Below, one piece after another: positions 27,408 to 35,734 of a stretch of 64,000 nucleotides of DNA. The stretch's first letter is position 1, and every line of letters starts with the position of its first letter. Origin of the DNA: Paraburkholderia edwinii (lineage in GTDB: Bacteria > Pseudomonadota > Gammaproteobacteria > Burkholderiales > Burkholderiaceae). The DNA lies in the NCBI RefSeq assembly GCF_019428685.1, contig NZ_CP080096.1:1798001-1862000 (forward strand). The letters are read 5' to 3'. A model generated the notes under the pieces. It saw nothing but the letters and a program-made list of their open reading frames with translations. It was not told the DNA's origin and searched no databases. The translations under genes and the position numbers were made by a program.

Positions 27408-27860
27408 ATGCGAAGAACAAGAACACCAGGCGTGCTAGCCGCGCTATTCATTGCGTCGGCGGCGTGTATCGCGCTGGGCCCATCGAGCGTGCATTCCGCC
27501 CAGCAGACGCCGTCGCCGCCCGGCGCGCAGGAATACATCATCTGGCCGTACGACGGCGCAGTCATTCAGGGCGGCAAACTCTGGGTTCGCATGGGGCTGC
27601 GCAATATGGGCGTGTGCCCGAAGGGCGTCAACGTGCCCAACACCGGGCACCACCATCTGCTGATCGATACCGACCTGCCGCCGCTCGACCAGGAAATTCC
27701 GTCCGATCGCCAGCATCTGCATTTCGGTGCGGGCGAGACCGATGCGCGCATCGAATTGCCGCCGGGCAAGCACACGCTGCAACTGCTGCTCGGCGATCAG
27801 AACCACGTGCCGCATGTGCCGCCCGTGTACTCGAAGAAAATCACGATCATCGTCAAGTGA
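27408..27860 (+). CDS. Exported DUF4399 protein 1
   Basis: 150 residues with a signal peptide (about 1-30, LAALFIASAACIALGPSSVHS). A single DUF4399 domain has the signature PNTGHHHLLIDTDLPP, then SDRQHLHFGAGET and PPGKHTLQLLLGD. The clustered histidines suggest metal binding, but no function is established for the family that I know. GGGAG precedes the start. A second copy follows 63 bp later, about 65% identical by eye in the core. Confidence 0.85.
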   Translation: MRRTRTPGVLAALFIASAACIALGPSSVHSAQQTPSPPGAQEYIIWPYDGAVIQGGKLWVRMGLRNMGVCPKGVNVPNTGHHHLLIDTDLPPLDQEIPSDRQHLHFGAGETDARIELPPGKHTLQLLLGDQNHVPHVPPVYSKKITIIVK

Positions 27861-27923
27861 TGAGCTCTTAGGGCCTTGGCGCCCTTGGAGCGCGCGAACG
27901 ATGCTCGACGGAGAGCGCCAGTC

Positions 27924-28355
27924 ATGTACAAGATTCTTGCCGCTGCGGCGCTCGCCGCATTGATGGGCGGGTTTACGGGCAATGCGTCGGCCGGCACGAC
28001 GCCAGCGCCGCGCGACGCGATTGCGTATATCGGTTACCCGAACGATGGCCAGGTCGTGCAGGCCAACAAACCGTTTCGCGTATGGTTCGGGCTGCGCTAT
28101 ATGGGTGTCGCGCCCAAGGGCGTCAAATATCCGAACACGGGGCATCATCATCTGCTGATCGATTGCGATCTGCCGCCGATGGACCAGGAAATTCCATCGG
28201 ATCGCCAGCATCTGCATTTCGGCGCGGGCGAAACCGAGACGATGATCGTATTGCCGCCGGGTAAGCACACGCTGCAATTGCTGATGGGCGACGACAAGCA
28301 TGTGCCGACCGATCCGCCGATCTATTCGAAAAAGATCACGGTGATCGCGAAATGA
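27924..28355 (+). CDS. Exported DUF4399 protein 2
   Basis: 143 residues with a short signal peptide (MYKILAAAALAALMGGFTGNASA). It has the same DUF4399 core as its upstream neighbour (PNTGHHHLLIDCDLPP, HLHFGAGET, GKHTLQLLMGD). GGAGAG lies before the ATG at 27924. The two genes are a tandem duplication and probably one operon, closed by the hairpin at 28367-28416. Periplasmic location is predicted; function unknown. Confidence 0.85.
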   Translation: MYKILAAAALAALMGGFTGNASAGTTPAPRDAIAYIGYPNDGQVVQANKPFRVWFGLRYMGVAPKGVKYPNTGHHHLLIDCDLPPMDQEIPSDRQHLHFGAGETETMIVLPPGKHTLQLLMGDDKHVPTDPPIYSKKITVIAK

Positions 28356-28366
28356 CATGCCGCAGA

Positions 28367-28416
28367 GGGTGTGGCCCATGAGGCAACACCCAACAGCGTG
28401 ATGTTGGCCCACACCC
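28367..28416. terminator. Nested hairpin after the DUF4399 pair
   Basis: GGGTGTGGCC (28367-28376) pairs with GGCC(C)ACACCC (28406-28416), and inside it CCAACA/TGTTGG (28390-28395 and 28402-28407). No T-tract follows; likely a 3' end or insulator before the sigma-54 promoter of peptide D. Confidence 0.5.
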
Positions 28417-28530
28417 ATCTATCTTAAGCGGCAGCACGCCTGCTTCAGCACTCCAATCAGGCAGCTCATCGAGTGAAAGCCCCCGCATTTACAGGGCTTT
28501 GCGCGCTTTGAACGAGAGCGGGCTCATCAC

Positions 28531-28545
28531 TGGCACAGCCCATGC
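28531..28545 (+). promoter_or_regulatory. Sigma-54 (-24/-12) promoter for peptide D
   Basis: TGGCACAGCCCATGC: GG, 10 bp, GC, matching the sigma-54 consensus at nearly every conserved base. It lies 78 bp before the peptide D start and is nearly identical to the promoter of peptide C (TGGCACAGCCTGTGC). The activator encoded at 38794-40185 is the natural partner. Confidence 0.85.
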
Positions 28546-28623
28546 GTTAGTAAGCCGCGAGCAGACAAGAAATGCTCGAACCTGAAAACGCAGACCTGCG
28601 TCCACCTTCTTAGGAGAACCGTG

Positions 28624-28893
28624 ATGAAATCGCTGATGATCAAAGACCTGCACGTTACCGAACAACTCGACAGCAAGGCCATGAAGGCCGTGCGTGGCGG
28701 CTATGTCGCCTACCCGTACTTCCCGAGCCTGTCGTTCAAGTTCGACGACAGCAAGACCGTCTCCGCGCAGCAGCTCATTGACCAGTCGCAATCGGTCAAC
28801 AACGTGAGCGGCAACGGCAACGCGTTCGCGAAGAACTTCAACACCACGATCACGCCGACCATGACCGCGACGAACAACGTCAACGTCTATTAA
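28624..28893 (+). CDS. Double-glycine leader peptide D, candidate export substrate
   Basis: An 89-residue paralogue of peptide C with leader MKSLMIKDLHVTEQLDSKAM followed by KAVRGG. The cargo YVAYPYFPSL... is Asn/Ser/Thr-rich, with NNVSGNGNAFAKNF and the end NNVNVY. AGGAGA is 7 bp before the ATG. Conservation between C and D extends over leader, cargo and promoter, so the cargo is under selection. The gene sits at the head of the exporter row (outer-membrane factor, FHA, HlyD, PpiC, ABC, activator) and is followed by a strong hairpin that may keep its mRNA more abundant than the downstream genes. Confidence 0.88.
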   Translation: MKSLMIKDLHVTEQLDSKAMKAVRGGYVAYPYFPSLSFKFDDSKTVSAQQLIDQSQSVNNVSGNGNAFAKNFNTTITPTMTATNNVNVY

Positions 28894-28907
28894 TTGGCCT
28901 GACGGCT

Positions 28908-28936
28908 CCGCGGAGGCTGGACCGGGCCTTCCGCGG
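28908..28936. other. Hairpin after peptide D
   Basis: CCGCGGAGGC (28908-28917) pairs, with one bulged base, with GGCCTTCCGCGG (28925-28936). No T-tract. It mirrors the hairpin after peptide C and may partly end or protect the peptide transcript. Confidence 0.55.
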
Positions 28937-29197
28937 GCCGCATTGCAGTGCCGATGCAGTGTGCGCATTGCCATACCGATCGCACTCCAGCACCGTTTTC
29001 CGTTAAGCGGTCGCGCATCAAAAAGCAGATAAGCAGAATCGTCCTTTCCATACGGCCCGCCCGGCGCACTCCGCCTCGACGCACGCCTTCCAGTACACCT
29101 CGATTCACGCGGATATCGATAGAGATGCCGCGCGGGACGTGCTTTACTTGAATCGCGCGCCTTGCTGTGGCATCGCCGGGATCGTTCGGAGAATACC

Positions 29198-30712
29198 GTG
29201 TCCGTGTCGCCTCGTTCATTGGTTCGCCGCTTGACCGGATGGGTCCGCAACCGCATCGCGCAGCGGACCTGCGATCGCCGCACTGTCATACGCGGGTCTG
29301 CCGTCGCCGGTATCGCCATCGAGGCGCTCTTTACCTGTGCATTGCTGGGCGGCTGCATCGATGCCCACGTGCCGGACTACAAACGCCCGGACACGCCTGC
29401 CAAAGCATCATGGACTGATCACACCGACGCGTCGGTCTCGGCGTCCGACACGATCGAGCCGGACTGGTGGAAGACCTTCCAGGACCCGTACCTGAACACG
29501 CTGATCGCGAAGTCGATCGACGGCAACTTCGACATCAAGATTCTCGCCGCGCGTATCAACGTAGCCGGCGCACAGATTGCCGAAGCCAAAGCGGGCGCCT
29601 TGCCGACGATGGATCTCGGCGCCGGCGCGAATTTCGAAAAAACCACTGGCGTGCCGTTTTCCAGGCAGTACAACCTCGCGACCCAGGTGAACTGGGACAT
29701 CGATATCTGGGGCAAAGTCGAGAAAGGCGTGCAGGCGCAAAAAGCCGAGTTTCGCGCGACCGAAGCCGACTGGCGCGCAGGGTACCTGGAACTGGTGTCG
29801 AACGTATCGACCACCTATTTCCAGATCCTGCAGTTCGACGATCAGATCGAACAGCAGCAGAAAATGATCGACGCAAACCGGCAAATCCTGACGATCTTCC
29901 AGGGCATGAACGCAAGCGGCCTGATACCGAAGACGCAGGTGCTGCGCGAGCAGGCCGAGATCAACCGTCTGACGAAGGATCTGCTCGATCTGCGCCGTTC
30001 GCGCGATCTCGCGAACAACGCGTTGTGCACGCTGATCGGCGTGCCGGCCGGCGAATACAAGGTGCCGCCCGGGCATTTGCAGCAGCGCGTGCAATTGCCG
30101 CCGGTGCCGGCCGGCTTGCCGTCGCAACTTTTGGCACGGCGCCCGGATATCGTCGCATCCGAATTGCGTGTGCTCGAGTCGTACGATCTGGTCGGCGAAG
30201 CGAAGCTCGCGCAATTGCCGACCGTGAGTCTTACCGCGCACGGCGGCACGGCAAGCCTCGCTTTGTCGGACTTGCTGAAAACGTTCACGTTCGGCGTGAT
30301 GCCGAGCATCAACATTCCGATTCTCGACCCGGGCGTGCGCGCACATGTGAAAACGACCGAAGCGCAGGCCACGGTGGCCGAGCAGGAATACCGGCGCACG
30401 GTGATGGGTGCGTTTGAAGAAGTCGAAAGCGCGCTCGTGAATCTGAATGCGCACAAGGCGCAACGCGTGGAGTTGGTGCAGCAGGTCGAGCGCCTGCGCA
30501 TCGTCGCGGATCAGGTCGATGCACAGTTGAAAGAGGGCGTTATTTCGCAGCTCGATGTGTTCGAAACGGACCGGTCGTATCTCGAAGCGCAGCTCGAGCT
30601 GGTGTTGAACCATCAGCAGATTCTGTCGGACACGGTATTGCTCTACAAGGCACTGGGCGGCGGTTGGCCGCCGGTCGATATCCAGATGCAAGTGAACGAT
30701 TCAAAGAATTGA
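29198..30712 (+). CDS. Outer-membrane factor lipoprotein (NodT/OprM, TolC-like)
   Basis: 504 residues. An N-terminal signal ends in the lipobox ALLGGC, followed by two outer-membrane efflux (OEP) repeats: the first includes PDWWKTFQDPYLNTLI, the second begins near LPSQLLARRPDIVASE. I chose the GTG at 29198 because CGGAG stands 6 bp before it. As a trimeric outer-membrane channel it would complete a three-part exporter with the HlyD adaptor and the ABC transporter downstream. NodT proteins more often serve RND pumps, but no RND gene is here. Confidence 0.9.
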   Translation: MSVSPRSLVRRLTGWVRNRIAQRTCDRRTVIRGSAVAGIAIEALFTCALLGGCIDAHVPDYKRPDTPAKASWTDHTDASVSASDTIEPDWWKTFQDPYLNTLIAKSIDGNFDIKILAARINVAGAQIAEAKAGALPTMDLGAGANFEKTTGVPFSRQYNLATQVNWDIDIWGKVEKGVQAQKAEFRATEADWRAGYLELVSNVSTTYFQILQFDDQIEQQQKMIDANRQILTIFQGMNASGLIPKTQVLREQAEINRLTKDLLDLRRSRDLANNALCTLIGVPAGEYKVPPGHLQQRVQLPPVPAGLPSQLLARRPDIVASELRVLESYDLVGEAKLAQLPTVSLTAHGGTASLALSDLLKTFTFGVMPSINIPILDPGVRAHVKTTEAQATVAEQEYRRTVMGAFEEVESALVNLNAHKAQRVELVQQVERLRIVADQVDAQLKEGVISQLDVFETDRSYLEAQLELVLNHQQILSDTVLLYKALGGGWPPVDIQMQVNDSKN

Positions 30713-30863
30713 CTACCGTCATGCGTGACTTAAAATCGCTGTGTGCCCGCCGCCCCCTGTTTCGGGCCGCCCGCGCGCTCTCTGCCGCGCTTTCTGACGG
30801 CATTCCTCTGACGCTTCGACCCGATGGAAGCGGCAGCGGGTATACGCTTAGTGATCCAGAAAG

Positions 30864-33491
30864 ATGAACCCCGGCGAAGCTTCGATTGCTGAGATGCGGG
30901 CGACTCTGAACCAGGAGTTCGATGTCGTGCTTGTGCCGGTTTCAGACCCGGCACTTGGCGCGATCCGTATCAGCGAGAGTCTCTTTGCCATCGGCCGCAG
31001 CGAGGCGCCGTTCGCCGATTATCCGCATGAGCGCGTGGCCCGCCTGTCGCGGCGTCATGCACGAATCTTCTCCGAACATGGCGCGGTTTATGTCGCCGAT
31101 CTCGACAGCAAGAACGGCACATCGGTCAATGGCGTTAGCGTGCGTGAATCGCCAAGCCGCGTGCGAGCCGGCGACCAGTTGTGCTTCGGCGGCGAGTTGG
31201 CCTATCGCGTCGGCATCGAGCCGCGCGCGTTCGATGCGGCTGCGGCGCTTGCCGCGCAGCAGGTGAGCGTCACGCTTGTTCCGGAACGCGCCGACCTTGG
31301 CCTCGAACCGATCGACGTGCAGGCGTTTCCGTTTCTCGTCAGCAAAACCGATCCGCTGTTCTCGCGTTACAAGGAACGCTTCCCGCATCAGGTCAACTAC
31401 ATTTCGCGCCGCCACGCGCATCTGTTTCTGCGTGGCGGCGAGCCGTACGTCGAGGATCTGGGCAGTACGAACGGTACGTTTGTCGGAGGAAAACGACTCG
31501 ACGAATCGGCGCTCGCGCTGCATGACGGCGATGTGCTCGGATTCGGCAGCGACCATTTCGTCTATCGCGTGAAGGTGCACAAGGCGTCCGAGATCGAACC
31601 GACCGTTACGCATCTGATGGCGCGTCATGCGTCGCACGAGGCGGCGGCGGACCGCGCCGTGCCGGATGAAAAATCCTCGGCTTCGCAACCGGCGCCGGTG
31701 CCGGCACCGACGCCTGCACCCCCGATCGAGCCCGCGATCGATATGGACAAGACGACCTTTGTCGGCGCCGCGCATTCGTTCCTCGATATTTTCTATGTCG
31801 ATCGCGCGGTGCAGCGCGAGGACGAAGTCAATGAAGCTGCACGGCCTGCGGCGACCAATCATGCCGCGGACGAGCCGCGTTCGCGCCGGCCGCGTAACCT
31901 CTTTAGCGCGCTTGCGGGCGAGTACGCACGCGCATTCGCGGGCGGCGACCGCAAGACGCTGCGTCGCATCGGCATCGGTTTGCTTGCGGTCGTGATAGTG
32001 ATCGCGGCCGTGGCGACCGCGCTTTATATGAGGGGCGCTTCGGAGCGTGAACTCAAGCATCTGCTCGCGAGCGGCGACGACGAACAGGCGTTGTTCGTCG
32101 CTAACGCTTATCTCGCGCGCCATCCGACCGACGATGCGGTCAAGGCACTGGCGAGCGTTGCGCTGATGAAGGCGCGCGTGCCCGGCTGGCTCGACGCATT
32201 GCGTGCGGGGCAGTTCGACCGCGCGGCGGCGTTGATCGGCGGGATGAAGGCGTCGAGTGCGGGCAATACCGATACCGCGCCGTTGATCGACGAACTGCAA
32301 TGGGTCGGCGAACTCGAGCGTTTTGCGGCGCGACGCCGAACCGCCGCGGCGGCCGGCAGCGGCCAGCCGGGCGGCGACGCGCCGATACAAATCTACGGCG
32401 ACGAGGCGAGCATCAACCGCCTGCTCCAGCACTGGGACGACGACCCTAAAAGCCATCAGCGCACGCTCGATCGAATCGCATCGTATGTGCCGCAATTTGC
32501 AGACCCTTATGCGCTTGCCCTGAGCCATCTGCGCAAACTGCAAAGCGACGACTCGGTGTATGTCGCCGCCATCGATCGGCTCAACACAACGATCAGCACC
32601 GAACTCGCGCGCGACAAACCGGATGCGCTGACGGCCGTGTTCGACGACTATGCGCAGCGCTATCCGCGGCTTGCCGGCCTCGACAGTCTGCGTGCCGACC
32701 TGCGCCAATACATCGACCTCCTGAATGCACTGCTGGCCCGACGCCTGACACCGCTGCTCACGCAGATGAAGCAGGTTCGATTCACGACGCCGCCGTTTCA
32801 GGCGCAATACCGCCAGCTGGCCGCTTCGCGTTTGCCGTCGCCGGATGTGATTCGCCAGCACGACGATGCGATTGCCGCGTGGCAGCGCGGCGATACGCAA
32901 AAGGCGCTCGACGGCTTGCAACAGATTGCAGGCGGTGCATGGTCCCAGGAAATCGCCGCCGAATACGCGCATAAGAAGGCACTCGCCGCACAATTCGCGG
33001 ATCTGCAAAGCCGTCGCGGCGGCAAAGACTATCAGCAGCGTCTGCTGTCGTTTTATGCCGGGCTCGATCCGGCCGAAGACGTGTGGTTCGTGCGCGCAGT
33101 CGCGCCGGACGTCGCGTCGCTGCGCGGCAACGCATTGGCGCAGGCCCATGCCCAGCTCGAACGCGCGCAGACATTGTGGCGCCAGTACCGCGCGAACGGT
33201 TCGATCGGCGGCACGCAGCGGCTCGAATCGGGCATTTCCGACAAGTTTCGCAGCCAGGCGCGCTTGCTGACCGACGCGCAGGCGTTCGCGCATCAGGGCA
33301 TGCGCGTCTATACGCAGCTCAAAGCCGATCATCCGTCGCAGTGGGATCAGCTCGTCGAAGACATCGATGCGGAGAGCGCTTTGCAGCGCCGCTCGCTCGA
33401 AGAACTGCGCATGGTGCTCGAACCAGGCCTGCTGAAGGCCAAGCTTGCATTGATCGGAGGCGAAGACGGTGAAGCGCGATCCTCACCCTAA
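30864..33491 (+). CDS. Membrane protein with two FHA domains
   Basis: 875 residues. Two phosphothreonine-binding FHA domains lie at about 28-110 and 150-240. They have the usual motifs: FAIGRS, LSRRHARI, DLDSKNGTSVNG in the first, and ISRRHAHL, DLGSTNGTFVGG in the second. A Pro/Ala linker, one membrane helix (about 373-395), and a 480-residue alpha-helical, TPR-like part (probably periplasmic) follow. FHA domains read phosphorylation by Hanks kinases, so it is likely the receiver of the kinase at 23.0 kb. It may gate export, as Fha does in type VI secretion. Its end overlaps the HlyD gene by 23 bp, tying it to the exporter operon. Confidence 0.9.
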   Translation: MNPGEASIAEMRATLNQEFDVVLVPVSDPALGAIRISESLFAIGRSEAPFADYPHERVARLSRRHARIFSEHGAVYVADLDSKNGTSVNGVSVRESPSRVRAGDQLCFGGELAYRVGIEPRAFDAAAALAAQQVSVTLVPERADLGLEPIDVQAFPFLVSKTDPLFSRYKERFPHQVNYISRRHAHLFLRGGEPYVEDLGSTNGTFVGGKRLDESALALHDGDVLGFGSDHFVYRVKVHKASEIEPTVTHLMARHASHEAAADRAVPDEKSSASQPAPVPAPTPAPPIEPAIDMDKTTFVGAAHSFLDIFYVDRAVQREDEVNEAARPAATNHAADEPRSRRPRNLFSALAGEYARAFAGGDRKTLRRIGIGLLAVVIVIAAVATALYMRGASERELKHLLASGDDEQALFVANAYLARHPTDDAVKALASVALMKARVPGWLDALRAGQFDRAAALIGGMKASSAGNTDTAPLIDELQWVGELERFAARRRTAAAAGSGQPGGDAPIQIYGDEASINRLLQHWDDDPKSHQRTLDRIASYVPQFADPYALALSHLRKLQSDDSVYVAAIDRLNTTISTELARDKPDALTAVFDDYAQRYPRLAGLDSLRADLRQYIDLLNALLARRLTPLLTQMKQVRFTTPPFQAQYRQLAASRLPSPDVIRQHDDAIAAWQRGDTQKALDGLQQIAGGAWSQEIAAEYAHKKALAAQFADLQSRRGGKDYQQRLLSFYAGLDPAEDVWFVRAVAPDVASLRGNALAQAHAQLERAQTLWRQYRANGSIGGTQRLESGISDKFRSQARLLTDAQAFAHQGMRVYTQLKADHPSQWDQLVEDIDAESALQRRSLEELRMVLEPGLLKAKLALIGGEDGEARSSP

Positions 33492-34842
33492 GCCGTTGCA
33501 CGAGGCGCTCGAGGACCACAGCGTCGAGGGCATTGCGATTTTGACCGCGGAGCCGGTGCGTATCGCGCAGGCGCTCGTGCTGGCGATGGTCGCGCTCGTG
33601 GCGGCCGGTTTGCTATGGTCGTTTTTCGGCCGCGCGGATGTGATCGTTACCGCGCAAGGGACCTTATCGCCGGAATCGGAGGTGCGGCGCATCTATGCGC
33701 CGATCGACGGCGAACTCGCGGACCTCTTTATCGCCGAAGGTCAGCCGGTATCGAAAGGCGATGTGCTCGCACGGCTCAACGCACGCGGTGCGATCGAAGC
33801 CGCGACCAATGCGCTGCAGGCGCAGTTGAAACTCGACGATGCCGAGCGCGAATGGAAGCAGTTTCCCGAGAAGAAGGAACTGATGGAGCGAAAAGCCGCC
33901 GCGCTCAAGGCTCAGCTCGAAGTCGAAGAACGGCTGCACGAAAACCGCGTTTCCGAAGGCACGACTAAGCTTGCCGAAGGGCAAAAAGCGGCGCTCGAGG
34001 AAGCGCGCAGCAATCTCGACAATGCGCGCCACCTTCGTGACGCGACGCGTAGCGAGTTCGACAAATACGCGCGTCTTTTCGCGCAACCGGGCGGCGGCGG
34101 TGTCGCGGAACTGCAGGTCGAGCAGAAGCGCAACGCGTATCTGGAAGCAGAAAACGCCTATCGTGTCGCGCAATCGAAACTGACCGAGCTCGATTTCAAG
34201 CTCAGCCACGAGTTCGCCGAAGCGAATGCGCAGCTTGAAACGAGCGGCCAGCAGGCGACCAGCCTCAAGCTGCAATACGACGCGGCCGTGCGCGAGATTA
34301 CGAGCACCGAAGACAAGCTGCGTCTGCAACTGCAAACTGCGCGCCTCGTATCGGATGCAGCGGCGCGCATCCGCTTCGAGAATATCGACAAGGACAACTT
34401 CCTGCTGATTCTCGCTCCGGTGTCGGGCGTGATTACCGATGTCACGTCGACGCAGACGGGCGACAAGATCCAGTCCAATGCGCCGCTTGGCGGCATCGCG
34501 CCTAAAGATGCGCGCCCGGTGCTAAAGATCGAAATCGCCGAGCGCGACCGCGCATTCCTGCATGAAGGCATGGCGGTGAAGATGAAATTCAATGCGTTTC
34601 CGTATCAGCGCTACGGGATCATCAAAGGCACGCTTGCCTATATTTCGCCGGCCACGAAACCTTCCGGACCCGACAAGCAGCCGGTATACGAAGGCCGCGT
34701 GACACTCGACAAAGACTACTACCAGGTGGCGGAAAACCGCTACCCGTTGCGTTACGGCATGACCGCGAGCGCGGAAATCGTCGTGCGCGAACGCAGGTTG
34801 ATCGATCTCGGACTCGACCCGTTCCGGCAACTGGCCGGATAG
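33469..34842 (+). CDS. HlyD-family membrane-fusion protein of the peptide exporter
   Basis: 457 residues: a short cytoplasmic N terminus, one membrane helix (about 27-50, LVLAMVALVAAGLLW), a lipoyl half-motif (RIYAPIDGELADLFIAEGQPV), and a long coiled coil (about 105-290). A second lipoyl half and beta-barrel domain (LAPVSGVITDV, GMAVKMKFNAFPYQRYG) follow. It joins the inner-membrane ABC transporter to the outer-membrane channel. The GTG start with GGAGG 8 bp before it lies inside the end of the FHA gene, so translation is probably coupled. Confidence 0.92.
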   Translation: MKRDPHPKPLHEALEDHSVEGIAILTAEPVRIAQALVLAMVALVAAGLLWSFFGRADVIVTAQGTLSPESEVRRIYAPIDGELADLFIAEGQPVSKGDVLARLNARGAIEAATNALQAQLKLDDAEREWKQFPEKKELMERKAAALKAQLEVEERLHENRVSEGTTKLAEGQKAALEEARSNLDNARHLRDATRSEFDKYARLFAQPGGGGVAELQVEQKRNAYLEAENAYRVAQSKLTELDFKLSHEFAEANAQLETSGQQATSLKLQYDAAVREITSTEDKLRLQLQTARLVSDAAARIRFENIDKDNFLLILAPVSGVITDVTSTQTGDKIQSNAPLGGIAPKDARPVLKIEIAERDRAFLHEGMAVKMKFNAFPYQRYGIIKGTLAYISPATKPSGPDKQPVYEGRVTLDKDYYQVAENRYPLRYGMTASAEIVVRERRLIDLGLDPFRQLAG

Positions 34843-34917
34843 CAGAAAACAAGCGCCTTTAACCGATGCATGGCACGCACGTCGGCACGCAGGCGCATAA
34901 CCAAAGGAGCGAAGGAG

Positions 34918-35670
34918 ATGACCGCGATTGTACGAATCGATGATGAAGTCGTCGACGATGCCGAGTTCATACGTTTGCTGAAACTGACGGGCCAGTTCGA
35001 AAGCCTGATCGAACAGCTCGTGCGCGACAAGCTCACGGTGCATGCGGCGAAGAAGCACGGCATTACCGTGAGCGCCGACGACATCCAGCAGCGCGCGGAC
35101 CAGTTTCGCCGCGTACGTGGCCTGCATCGTGCGGCCGAAACGAACCAGTATCTCGATGCGATGGGCGTATCGCTCGATCAATTCGAATCGTTCATCACGG
35201 ATGGTCTCTACCAGGAAAAGATGCTCGACAGCATCGCCGACGATCACGCGATCGAAGCCTACTTTTCGCTGAATTCGCCGAAGTTCGATGCGATCGAGGT
35301 CAGCCATATCGTGCTCGATAGCGAAGGGAAGGCGAAGGAGATGATCTCGTATCTGCACGACGATCCCGACAGCTTCGCCGATATGGCGCGCGAGCATTCC
35401 ATTGCCGATACGGGCGCGGCGGGCGGCGTGATCGGCAAGGTGCTGCGCGGATCGCTGAAGCCCGATATCGAGGCGAAGATCTTCAATGCGGGCGTCGGCG
35501 ATCTGCTTGGGCCGTTTGCCTCGTCGGACCGTTCGTGCTTCGAAATTTTCGCGGTCACCGCGAAGTATCCGGCCACGCTCGACGACGATGTCACATCGGA
35601 AATCCGGCGCCTGCTGCGCGAGGAATGGCTGATGGCGCGTGCGCAGGAACACATTATCGAGGCGCGCTGA
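34918..35670 (+). CDS. Cytoplasmic PpiC/SurA-type peptidyl-prolyl isomerase
   Basis: 250 residues. The N-terminal part is a SurA-like chaperone region (about 10-120) and the C-terminal part a parvulin domain (about 125-230: IEVSHIVLDSE, DMAREHSIADTGAAGG, ASSDRSCFEIFAV). There is no signal peptide, unlike periplasmic SurA and PpiC, so it should act in the cytoplasm, probably holding peptide precursors for the exporter. Similar SurA-like partners occur beside HetC-like exporters in cyanobacteria. AAGGAG stands before the ATG at 34918. The parvulin active residues are partly changed, so it may be mainly a chaperone. Confidence 0.85.
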   Translation: MTAIVRIDDEVVDDAEFIRLLKLTGQFESLIEQLVRDKLTVHAAKKHGITVSADDIQQRADQFRRVRGLHRAAETNQYLDAMGVSLDQFESFITDGLYQEKMLDSIADDHAIEAYFSLNSPKFDAIEVSHIVLDSEGKAKEMISYLHDDPDSFADMAREHSIADTGAAGGVIGKVLRGSLKPDIEAKIFNAGVGDLLGPFASSDRSCFEIFAVTAKYPATLDDDVTSEIRRLLREEWLMARAQEHIIEAR

Positions 35671-35734
35671 CGGCACGGGGCAGCTGAACCTGTTTGCCGC
35701 TGCATCGCCATGAATTCGACGAGACGCCACTGAT

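Noticed and set aside
22294..28893. Lanthipeptide or disulfide bacteriocin
   Set aside because: Cargoes of peptides C and D have no cysteine and no LanB/LanM-type enzyme is nearby.
30942..33332. 796-codon open frame on the minus strand
   Set aside because: Antisense to the FHA gene; Arg/His-rich composition with no domain.
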